The notes below the pieces were generated by a model that did not search any database, was not told the DNA's origin, and was given only the letters and a program-made list of their open reading frames with translations. This document shows, piece by piece, positions 43,117 through 50,191 of a DNA stretch of 64,000 nt (positions within the stretch are counted from its first letter, which is position 1; each line of letters opens with the position of its first letter). The DNA comes from HGM13862 sp031553915 (GTDB lineage Bacteria; Bacillota; Dehalobacteriia; UBA4068). The stretch is taken from NCBI GenBank assembly GCA_031553915.1, contig JAVBKT010000004.1:1-64000 (forward strand), given 5' to 3'. Both the position numbers and the translations under genes were made by a program.

Positions 43117-44451
43117 GTGAAGATACTGAACCAGGGAGATATTATTGAACTGCACATAAATGACGTCACCGCCGAGGGAGACGGCATTGGCAGGTTTGAT
43201 GCTCTGGCGGTTTTTGTCCGGAGTACCCTGCCGGAAGAAAAGGTGCGGGTGCGCATCACCCAGCTGCGCAAGAACTATGCCAAGGCCAAGCTGCTCGAAA
43301 TACTTGTCCCCTCAGCCGCGCGCGTTGTGCCGCCTTGCGCTGTTTATGACCGCTGCGGCGGATGCCTGTTGCAGCATGCCAGCTATGAGCAGCAGCTGCG
43401 CATCAAAGACAAGATTGTCGCAGACGCCTTGCGGCGTATCGGCAAAATAGATATTGCTCCTCAGCCTATTATTGGTTCGGGTCAACAGTTTTATTACCGC
43501 AACCGCATTAATTATCATCTTCGCTGCAAGGACGGCAAAATCACTCCCGGCTTTTATAACCAGCAAAGCAGGGATTTTGTCGCGGCCAGCTGTTGTTTGC
43601 TGCCGGAGCCGGCAATAGCTGATTTTGCCGATAAACTGATGGAGTTTTTCAGCACCACCGGGCATGATTTATCCACCCTGCGCGAGGTGGTAATTCGCGG
43701 CAATGCCGATCAACAGCTATTGCTGAGCCTGCTCAGCGACGCTGCTCTGCCCAATGCGCGGCAAATAGCAGCAGAGCTGATGCAGCTAACGCCAAAACTG
43801 CTGAGCGTATGGCACAATTTTGGCCCGGCTGAGTTTGGCATCTATGGAGCCAGCTGGCAGCTGCTGGCCGGAGAGGAATTCTTCCCGGAGACGATTGGCG
43901 ATAAAGAGCTGTTGATCTCTGCAGCCAGCTTTACCCAGGTGAATAGGGAGCAGGCAGAAAAGCTATATCAGCTGGTCAAGGAATATGCCTGCCTCTGCGG
44001 CAAAGAGACTGTGCTGGATATCTATTCGGGCATTGGCGCGATTGCTCTCTCTTTGGCGGATAGCGGCGCGGAGATTATCGGCATTGAGAGCTATGCCCCG
44101 GCTGTAGCCAATGCCAAGGCTAATGCCAAGAAAAACGGCATAAGCAATTGCCGCTTTCTCACAGCCAAGGCAGAAGCTGCCTTGCCGCAGCTCAGCGCCA
44201 GCGGAGCAGGGGTAGATGTGGCGGTGCTGGACCCGCCGCGGGCCGGCTGTGATAAGCAGGTTTTGCAGGCCTTGGCACAGCTGGGGGCCAAGCGGATCAT
44301 CTATGTATCCTGCAACCCGGCCAGCCTGGCGCGGGATTTGCGCTTGTTGCTTGACGCCGGCTACGCTGTGCAAAGGGTGCAGCCGCTGGATATGTTCCCA
44401 CAAAGCGGACACGTGGAAAGCGTGGCGCTGTTATCACGGCAAGAGGAATAG
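43117..44451 (+). CDS. rlmD: 23S rRNA (uracil-C5)-methyltransferase, RlmD/RumA type
   Basis: The 444-residue enzyme has an N-terminal TRAM domain, a 4Fe-4S Cys set (CAVYDRCGGCLLQH, with a later C) and a SAM methyltransferase core (YSGIGAIALSLADSGAEIIGIE, DPPRAGC, VSCNPASLARDL with catalytic Cys). It methylates a uridine in 23S rRNA, or another rRNA or tRNA uridine if it is a paralogue such as RlmCD or TrmA. The start is GTG 43117 behind AAAGAGAG. It is divergent from wecC. Confidence 0.88.
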   Translation: MKILNQGDIIELHINDVTAEGDGIGRFDALAVFVRSTLPEEKVRVRITQLRKNYAKAKLLEILVPSAARVVPPCAVYDRCGGCLLQHASYEQQLRIKDKIVADALRRIGKIDIAPQPIIGSGQQFYYRNRINYHLRCKDGKITPGFYNQQSRDFVAASCCLLPEPAIADFADKLMEFFSTTGHDLSTLREVVIRGNADQQLLLSLLSDAALPNARQIAAELMQLTPKLLSVWHNFGPAEFGIYGASWQLLAGEEFFPETIGDKELLISAASFTQVNREQAEKLYQLVKEYACLCGKETVLDIYSGIGAIALSLADSGAEIIGIESYAPAVANAKANAKKNGISNCRFLTAKAEAALPQLSASGAGVDVAVLDPPRAGCDKQVLQALAQLGAKRIIYVSCNPASLARDLRLLLDAGYAVQRVQPLDMFPQSGHVESVALLSRQEE

Positions 44452-44893
44452 CTGTTTTCAACAACAATTTGGGCCGGATAGTGTAGTATAATTTAAGAAA
44501 AAGGGGCCAAAAGGCAGAAAAAACAGAGTTGAAAACAAAAAATATAGTGATTTTTGGGAGAAATTTTGATGATCACACCTGCTCAAAGGCTTCTGTGCTA
44601 CGATAAGGAAAAAACAGGGAAAATTCCTGACATTCTTATGAAGATGTTAATTAATTCTTAATGATTAATATGTTATAATAGTATAGATAATTGCATTTAT
44701 AGTATTGCTAGCTTCAACAGAATAGGGAAGACAATGTTAGATGATGAATAGCTGGAAATTGTTTTTACCTAATAAAGTAACGGCTTTTGGGCTTGAGTTA
44801 AAAGCAAGGCAGGTGTGCTGCCAAAGTATTAATTTGAGCTTGTTGATAAGCAAGACAGAGATGCATAAAAAAATAGAGAAAGGACTTACAAAC
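44452..44893. other. 442-bp gene-free region and leader of the large secreted protein gene
   Basis: The region is AT-rich. It holds TATAAT hexamers at 44488-44493 and 44674-44679 without good -35 partners, and one possible 30-codon peptide at 44569-44661. It ends with the ribosome site (AAAGGA) of the secreted-protein gene. The open frame of that gene continues back to 44741 but without a ribosome site. No known riboswitch was recognised. Confidence 0.5.
44569..44661 (+). CDS. possible 30-residue leader peptide
   Basis: ATG 44569 is followed by 29 codons and TAA, reading MITPAQRLLCYDKEKTG and then KIPDILMKMLINS. GGGAG lies eight bases before the ATG. There is no homology to judge by. It could be a small protein, a leader peptide of the downstream gene, or chance. 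Confidence 0.25.
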   Translation: MITPAQRLLCYDKEKTGKIPDILMKMLINS

Positions 44894-47737
44894 ATGGAAA
44901 AAACACTAAAGTTCTCACGTAAAGCAATAATATTTATGGTATCGTTGATCATGCTGATGGCAATGATACTGGTTATGAGCAACCCCGCATATGCAGCAGC
45001 TCCTGCTGGAAACTGGACGGTAACACCGACAAACAGCTCAAACACTACAGTCGTTGGCAATGATATATATACCACTGATGGTTTGTTTGATATTACTTTT
45101 GCCCTTACGGATATTACACCTACTACGTCGCTTGATTTAGAATATTCCTGGGGGGACACCTCATATTCTGAATCAGTTGCCCAGCTTACAAATGGTGAAG
45201 TAGCAATTTCTTATGAAGTTGATATGTCCGATGATAAAGGTATGGCTACTTTAAATTTGCAAGCATCTGTTAATGGAAGTACTACTGATTATGCTACCAA
45301 ATCATACACCATCTATTATGGCAGTGCAGCCACTGGTTTGAGCGCCATCGCTATTGACACAGATAAGACTACTGAAGAGAGCAAGAACGTTTCTGGCAGC
45401 ACAGTTACTTTTAATGTTCCCGCAGATACTACTACTCTTGATCTTGTGAAAGCTACGCTTCCCACCAGCCAGACAGTAGCAAAAGTAACTATCAAAGCTA
45501 CCGGCCTCACCGAGACAACTATTCTTGATGGTACCACAACGCAATGGACAACAGGTGCTAATCTTACCGCTGCCAGCACTAATTTTACTATCAGCGTTTA
45601 TCCTGAAAACGGTGATTCCGCTGCTACTTATACCTTGACCGTGGCCAAAGACGATGCCTTTGCCGGCATTGACATGCGCCTTACTGGTAAGGAGGGCGGC
45701 ACTTATCTCGCCAGAGCCACCGCTAGCGGCTCGAAGAAATTCAATTATGCAACCACAGAATATAGCTTTGATTTAGATGAAGATGAAGAAGAAGTGGAGC
45801 TCAGCGTTTATTTTGACAGCGCTGTTTACAGTGTTGAAGTTAAAAATGGCAGCAAAACTATAACAAACGGCTCTGGCTCTAACCCTCGCGTGTATGATTT
45901 GAACGTTGATCCGGATGATCCGGATAAAATCATAGTTACAGTGAAAAACAATAATACTAACACTTCCAGAACATATACTTTGACGCCTGAGGGTGTTTCC
46001 GGCACATCTGCCCTGGAAGACCTCTACATCAATTTGGGCAGCAAGTATTCTAACAAAAACAGTGATGAAATAACTTTCCTGCCCAAGGTAAGCAAAGATC
46101 ATACCAGCTATGTTGCCCTGGTACCCAATACTAATACCAACAAGATCTATGTGACATTTACTCTGAAGAATAAAAGTGTTGATCTGATCATCAATGATGT
46201 AAGCTCTACCACACCGGTTGATCTTAATGGTGATGATGAATATGGGCATGCTTTCGACATCCCGAAGGCTGGGAATAGCACCACCTATAGATTCAGTGTT
46301 GATGGTGTGAGCTATAGCCTGGCTGTTTATCATGCTCCCAGCAAGGCAGATGACGATGCCAATCTGAGCGACCTGGCCGTGCGGACCAAAGCCAGCAAAT
46401 CTTCCAGCAATGATTTGGCTCTCTCGCCAGCTTTTAGCAAAAACACCACCTCTTATTATGTAGCGGACGCCAAAGACCAGAAAAAACTCTATCTCTATCC
46501 TGATGCGGATAAGGATATGTTAGTATTCGTCAATGACGTGCTGCTGACAGGATCTTATTGGGAATTTAATCCAAAGGATCATGATAAGGTGGAAATAACG
46601 GTTTATGCGGAAGATTTGGAAACCAGTAAAACCTATACGCTCAATCTTAAAGAGGGTTCCGGCACTTTGAGCACCTTGATGCTTTATGGTAACAATTCCC
46701 TCTTGACCTTATCCCCCAGCTTTAATTCCAACACCAGAAACTATGTGACCAGCGTTGCCAGCAGTGTTGCCAGCGTTTCGCTGGTTGCCAACTCGACCAG
46801 CAGCATCAAAGTTGCTTTGAACGGCGGCACCTATAACAATTATTCCAGCACTGCAACCTATGCGCTGAACTATGGCTTGAACATCCTTGATATTGAGGTT
46901 GGCGGTAGCCACTATTATGTCAATGTTTACCGCAACTATGCCAGCGACAACATTGTGGTCAGCACCCAGTTCATTACTGTTGACAAAGGCTCTTCACAGC
47001 AGATTGCCGCCTACAATATTAATGGCAACAACTTCTGCAAACTGCGCGATGTTGCCCAACTGATGAAAGGCACCAAAAAACAGTTCTCTGTTTTGTATAC
47101 CAACGCCTCGAATCTGGTTACTATGGCCAGTAACGGCACATATGTCTCCATTGGCGGCGAACTGGTGATCCCTGGCGCTTATACCCGCGCTGTCCGCACC
47201 AACCAAACCCTGCTGCTGAACAATAGCTATGTTTATCCTACTGCCTACAATATTGACGGCTATAACTATTTCTTGCTTCGTGATCTGGCTGCGTTGTTTG
47301 ATTTTAATGTAACCTTCAGCGGCAATACTGTCAGCATTGATACTGCCAAGCCTTATGGCGACAATGCCAGCAGCAGCTCTAGCTCCACCAGCAAGGGAGA
47401 TTTTGACGGCATCTCCATGAAATTGGTCGGCGATAAAGGCGGCACCTATCTCTCCACCAACAAATTTGACCCTGATGAAACTGAATACGATATAGACATC
47501 AAGAGCACTGAAAAAGAGATTGAGCTCTATATCTATTATGACGATGATGATTACACCATCAGCAGTGTCAAGTTTGACAAGTCTACCAGAGATGTGTCTA
47601 AGAGCAGCAAGAGCACCTATGATATTTATACCATCGAGCTTGACCCATCCGATTTGGATGACACTGAGTTGACGGTAACAGTTAAGAATGATGATGGCGA
47701 CACGGAAACCTGGACCTTTATCCTGAACGAATACTAA
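44894..47737 (+). CDS. large secreted protein with cadherin-like beta-sandwich repeats and a copper amine oxidase N-like domain
   Basis: The 947-residue protein has a signal peptide (cleavage after PAYA, residue 34). It is built of extracellular beta-rich repeats: a region near 35-250, one repeat type at about 255-370 (FAGIDMRLTGKEGG onward) that recurs near 836-947 (FDGISMKLVGDKGG), and cadherin-like beta-sandwich (Cadherin-like/PF12733-type) segments between. A copper-amine-oxidase N-terminal-like domain is at about 689-817 (AYNINGNNFCKLRDVAQLM, AYNIDGYNYFLLRDLAALFDF). Many stretches are Asp/Glu-rich and may bind Ca. No SLH domain or sorting signal is visible. It is a probable surface or secreted protein of unknown role. 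Confidence 0.8.
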   Translation: MEKTLKFSRKAIIFMVSLIMLMAMILVMSNPAYAAAPAGNWTVTPTNSSNTTVVGNDIYTTDGLFDITFALTDITPTTSLDLEYSWGDTSYSESVAQLTNGEVAISYEVDMSDDKGMATLNLQASVNGSTTDYATKSYTIYYGSAATGLSAIAIDTDKTTEESKNVSGSTVTFNVPADTTTLDLVKATLPTSQTVAKVTIKATGLTETTILDGTTTQWTTGANLTAASTNFTISVYPENGDSAATYTLTVAKDDAFAGIDMRLTGKEGGTYLARATASGSKKFNYATTEYSFDLDEDEEEVELSVYFDSAVYSVEVKNGSKTITNGSGSNPRVYDLNVDPDDPDKIIVTVKNNNTNTSRTYTLTPEGVSGTSALEDLYINLGSKYSNKNSDEITFLPKVSKDHTSYVALVPNTNTNKIYVTFTLKNKSVDLIINDVSSTTPVDLNGDDEYGHAFDIPKAGNSTTYRFSVDGVSYSLAVYHAPSKADDDANLSDLAVRTKASKSSSNDLALSPAFSKNTTSYYVADAKDQKKLYLYPDADKDMLVFVNDVLLTGSYWEFNPKDHDKVEITVYAEDLETSKTYTLNLKEGSGTLSTLMLYGNNSLLTLSPSFNSNTRNYVTSVASSVASVSLVANSTSSIKVALNGGTYNNYSSTATYALNYGLNILDIEVGGSHYYVNVYRNYASDNIVVSTQFITVDKGSSQQIAAYNINGNNFCKLRDVAQLMKGTKKQFSVLYTNASNLVTMASNGTYVSIGGELVIPGAYTRAVRTNQTLLLNNSYVYPTAYNIDGYNYFLLRDLAALFDFNVTFSGNTVSIDTAKPYGDNASSSSSSTSKGDFDGISMKLVGDKGGTYLSTNKFDPDETEYDIDIKSTEKEIELYIYYDDDDYTISSVKFDKSTRDVSKSSKSTYDIYTIELDPSDLDDTELTVTVKNDDGDTETWTFILNEY

Positions 47738-47772
47738 AAATATATAGGCTTTAATAAAAGCATAAATTGCAA

Positions 47773-47805
47773 AGAAACGGCTGGGATTTATTCCCGGCCG
47801 TTTCT
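47773..47805 (+). terminator. hairpin after the large secreted protein gene
   Basis: AGAAACGGCTGGGA pairs with TCCCGGCCGTTTCT (one mismatch) around TTTAT. The T-run after it is short, so this is a probable but weak terminator. Confidence 0.6.
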
Positions 47806-47843
47806 CATGGGTCCTGTCTATGTTCTCGCTAAGCGGATATATC

Positions 47844-48014
47844 TCAGCTGCGCATATCGATTTTCAACACCTTGAAAATTTCTGCGATACAACTCTCAGC
47901 TCTTTTATATAGAGCATCGCCCATAACCTCCTCTACCGGCTTATTTGAAACACGCGCCAGCTCCTCGAAAAATTTACTGACGGTTTCATCCACCGGGATG
48001 GTGTATTCTTTCAT
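47844..48014 (-). CDS. small protein, ribbon-helix-helix-like
   Basis: This 56-residue protein starts at ATG 48014 with a perfect AAGGAGG at seven bases. It begins MKEYTIPVDETVSKFFEELA and goes on RVSNKPVEEVMGDALYKRAE, which has the size and the strand-helix-helix pattern of CopG/ribbon-helix-helix DNA-binding or antitoxin proteins. No toxin gene is next to it that I recognise. It borders the AT-rich patch with three XRE genes and may belong to it. Function is inferred only from the pattern. Confidence 0.5.
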   Translation of the reverse strand: MKEYTIPVDETVSKFFEELARVSNKPVEEVMGDALYKRAESCIAEIFKVLKIDMRS

Positions 48015-48086
48015 GCTGAGCCTCCTTACTTAGTTTAATTCTGCCATTATTAGCCAAATTGAAGCGGCCATGATGGCAGTTTAATT

Positions 48087-48332
48087 TTATCCAAAATCAT
48101 GCCTGCTGCCGCCATCCGAGCCAATCCCTTCCAGCAATTTAACAATTCTTTCGACGCACTCGAAATCATCGAGTGCGTCGTTATCTAAAATATCCCTTAT
48201 TCTCTGCAATGTTTTATAGCAAATATCTTCAACTACTCTATCAGGATTTTCAATACTAATGCCTTCAAATGTTATTTTTAACTTTCCTTTATGTGTTAGT
48301 GCTTGCAATAATATATCTCTGTATAAATCCAT
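48087..48332 (-). CDS. small protein of unknown function
   Basis: The 81-residue acidic protein starts at ATG 48332 behind AAGGGGTG (six bases). It contains LTHKGKLKITFEGISIENPDRVVEDICYKTLQRIRDIL and ends in DDFECVERIVKLLEGIGSDGGSRHDFG. I do not recognise the family. It is divergent from the first XRE gene, with a shared AT-rich control region, as a repressor and its target often are. Confidence 0.55.
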   Translation of the reverse strand: MDLYRDILLQALTHKGKLKITFEGISIENPDRVVEDICYKTLQRIRDILDNDALDDFECVERIVKLLEGIGSDGGSRHDFG

Positions 48333-48359
48333 ATGTATCACCCCTTAAACAGTATAGTC

Positions 48360-48401
48360 CATATTTGGAAAATATTCAATATGTAAACTATATTTTATAA
48401 T
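48360..48401. promoter_or_regulatory. divergent control region with gapped inverted repeat
   Basis: Between the divergent small genes, TATAGT-CCATATT and AATATG-TAAACTATA form an inverted repeat with a two-base offset. TATAAT (48396-48401) serves the + strand gene. This is a plausible operator and promoter for an XRE regulator. Confidence 0.4.
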
Positions 48402-48418
48402 CTAGTGGGGGTGATTTT

Positions 48419-48622
48419 ATGATAACTTATGACCCACTTTGGAAAACAATGAAAAATAAGAACATTACAACGTACGCATTGATAAATAAATATAAATTCA
48501 GTAGCCATACAATTCACCGCTTGAGGCATAATACAGGTATTTCAACTGCATTAATTAATGAGTTGTGTAAGATTTTAGATTGTAAAGTTGAAGACATTTT
48601 GTTATATACACCTGACAAGTGA
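48419..48622 (+). CDS. small XRE-family regulator (YozG-like)
   Basis: The 67-residue protein is a lone helix-turn-helix of the Cro/CI type (KFSSHTIHRLRHNTGISTALINELCKILDCKVEDILLY), as in PF13443 YozG-like proteins. The ATG follows GGGGTGATTTT. It is the first of three XRE genes in 750 bases. It may control the divergent small gene or the two downstream regulators. Confidence 0.75.
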   Translation: MITYDPLWKTMKNKNITTYALINKYKFSSHTIHRLRHNTGISTALINELCKILDCKVEDILLYTPDK

Positions 48623-48676
48623 TTCTCATTCTTTGTCAGTAATTTTGTGTCCTCAAAAAGCCCTCTATTTCGCCTG

Positions 48677-48703
48677 ATGACATAAATTGTGTCATTCTAT
48701 AAT
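48677..48703 (+). promoter_or_regulatory. palindromic operator inside a promoter of the second XRE gene
   Basis: ATGACATAAATTGTGTCAT (48677-48695) is a 19-bp palindrome with one mismatched pair. It ends two bases before TATAAT (48698-48703). A repressor bound here would block the promoter. Self-control by the downstream XRE protein is the simplest idea. Confidence 0.5.
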
Positions 48704-48720
48704 GTTCTGGGGTGATGAAA

Positions 48721-48951
48721 ATGGATATAAAAAGAATTAAAAGTTTAAGAGAAGACAAAGACTGGACACAACAATATATAGCGAATATGTTGCATATTAG
48801 CAGAAGTACTTATTCAGCATATGAAAATGGGGCAAATGCTGTCCCCTTAGAAATTTTGGCCAAAATTGCAGAAATTCACAACACAAGTACTGATTATTTA
48901 CTTGGATTAACAGATGAAAGCAAACCATATAAATGGAAAATCAAAAAATAA
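48721..48951 (+). CDS. XRE-family transcriptional regulator
   Basis: The 76-residue protein is a classical Cro/CI helix-turn-helix: IKSLREDKDWTQQYIANMLHISRSTYSAYENGANAVPLEILAKIAEIHNTSTDYLLGLTD. ATG 48721 has GGGGTG at six bases; a GTG and an ATG lie just upstream in frame. It overlaps the next XRE gene by 19 bases. Confidence 0.85.
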   Translation: MDIKRIKSLREDKDWTQQYIANMLHISRSTYSAYENGANAVPLEILAKIAEIHNTSTDYLLGLTDESKPYKWKIKK

Positions 48952-49169
48952 AACAGGATAAAATACAGATAGGCAAAAATATAAGGGCATTAAGAATACG
49001 CAGAAAAATGGGACAAACTGAATTAGTAAAAGAACTACAGTTACGCGATATTCAGATAACCCGTGAATCGCTGGTGAAAATAGAGCGTGGTGTTCAGCAT
49101 ATTTATGCCAGCCAATTAAGAGCTATTCGGGATATTCTCAAGACTAGTTATGATGAATTGCTTAAATAA
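48933..49169 (+). CDS. XRE-family transcriptional regulator
   Basis: The 78-residue protein has a helix-turn-helix with IGKNIRALRIRRKMGQTELVKELQLRDIQITRESLVKIERGVQHI, the CI/Cro pattern. It overlaps the preceding XRE gene by 19 bases in another frame, so they are translated together. The two proteins differ in sequence and may form a pair. Base composition is AT-rich compared with the neighbouring genes. Confidence 0.8.
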   Translation: MENQKIKQDKIQIGKNIRALRIRRKMGQTELVKELQLRDIQITRESLVKIERGVQHIYASQLRAIRDILKTSYDELLK

Positions 49170-49352
49170 TCAATAAGGTTATAATTTTATAGGCATATTG
49201 AGCGTGTTCTGTTTTGCTGTCTAAAAAAACTGGCAAATCAGGCGGAAAAGTTATATAATATAATTGATGATTTTAACCGGTACTATCTTTTGGGGAGGCC
49301 GGTTTTTATTATCGCCGAACCTTTACTTCCCTTATTATAAGGAGCCAGATTG
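49170..49352. other. nrdG leader with hairpin
   Basis: TATAAT (49254-49259) has a poor -35 (CTGGCA) at about 18 bp. AACCGG (49275-49280) can pair with CCGGTT (49299-49304), followed by T residues. This resembles a leader terminator or attenuator before nrdG. No NrdR box was seen here. Confidence 0.4.
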
Positions 49353-50045
49353 ATGATTATCAGCGGCATACAGAAAATGACTTTGCTGGACTATCCGGGC
49401 AGGGTAGCTGCAACTATCTTTACGCAGGGGTGCAATTTCCGCTGCCCGTTTTGCTATAACGCCTCGCTGTTGCCGATGACTCCGCAGGCAGGGCAGGTGA
49501 GTGAGCAGGATGTTTTGGACCTGCTCAAAAAGCGCGCCGGAATCCTTGACGGCCTGTGCATCAGCGGCGGCGAGCCTTTGCTGCAAGCGGATATCGCCAG
49601 CTTTATCGGGCAAGTGAAGAGCCTCAACTACCTGGTCAAGCTGGATACCAACGGCAGCCAGCCAGACAAGCTGAAACAATTGGTTGAGCAGGGGATGGTT
49701 GACTATGTGGCCATGGATATCAAAAACTGTCTGCCGCGCTATGGCGAAACAATCGGCCTCGCGAACTATGATACCGCGGCGATTGAGGCCAGTGTGGAAT
49801 TTTTGCGGCAAGGCACGGTTGACTATGAATTTCGCACCACTATTGTTAAAGAATTCCACCGGCCACAAGATATGGAGCTGATTGCCTCTTGGCTGCAAGG
49901 CGCCCCCAAATATTATCTGCAATCATTTACGAGTAGCGGCGATATTGTGCAGCCAGGGCTGACCTCATGCTCCAAGCAGGAGTTAAGCCAGTTCCTGTCC
50001 ATCGTGCGGCAGCATATTCCCCAAGCGGAAATCAGAGGAAGATAG
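49353..50045 (+). CDS. nrdG: anaerobic ribonucleotide reductase activating protein (radical SAM)
   Basis: NrdG uses SAM and a 4Fe-4S cluster to make the glycyl radical of NrdD. The 230-residue protein has the radical SAM motif CNFRCPFC and the partner motif GGEPLLQ, LDTNG and AMDIKN, as in NrdG-type activases of the longer class (about 230 residues, not the short 150-residue form). ATG 49353 follows AAGGAG. It is followed by nrdD 146 bases downstream, which has its own promoter. Confidence 0.9.
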   Translation: MIISGIQKMTLLDYPGRVAATIFTQGCNFRCPFCYNASLLPMTPQAGQVSEQDVLDLLKKRAGILDGLCISGGEPLLQADIASFIGQVKSLNYLVKLDTNGSQPDKLKQLVEQGMVDYVAMDIKNCLPRYGETIGLANYDTAAIEASVEFLRQGTVDYEFRTTIVKEFHRPQDMELIASWLQGAPKYYLQSFTSSGDIVQPGLTSCSKQELSQFLSIVRQHIPQAEIRGR

Positions 50046-50096
50046 GCCAAGGCTTGACTTTTTCGCGGAACTGTCCTTGCTTCAAAAAAAAGAAAA

Positions 50097-50147
50097 ACAC
50101 AATATATTGTGTTTGTTGTTGACAAAGTTGTCCATCTATGGTAATAT
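50097..50147 (+). promoter_or_regulatory. NrdR boxes and promoter of nrdD
   Basis: ACACAATATATTGTGT (50097-50112) is a perfect 16-bp NrdR-type box. A weaker half-match, CCATCTATGG (50132-50141), has its centre 32 bp from the first, about three DNA turns. TTGACA (50119-50124), a 17-bp spacer and TAATAT (50142-50147) lie between and over them. The arrangement predicts repression by NrdR when dATP or ATP is high. NrdR itself is not in the window. Confidence 0.8.
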
Positions 50148-50191
50148 CTATACACATTCACTATTTTTGCTGTAGAGAGGGGGCACAAAAG

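Noticed and set aside
43032..43271. 80-codon N-terminal extension of the UDP-ManNAc dehydrogenase
   Set aside because: The extension runs across the start of the divergent rlmD gene and the dehydrogenase begins at MKICVIGLGYIGLP with GGAGG upstream.
44452..44893. Cyclic di-GMP or other known riboswitch in the leader of the large secreted protein gene
   Set aside because: No conserved aptamer sequence was recognised.
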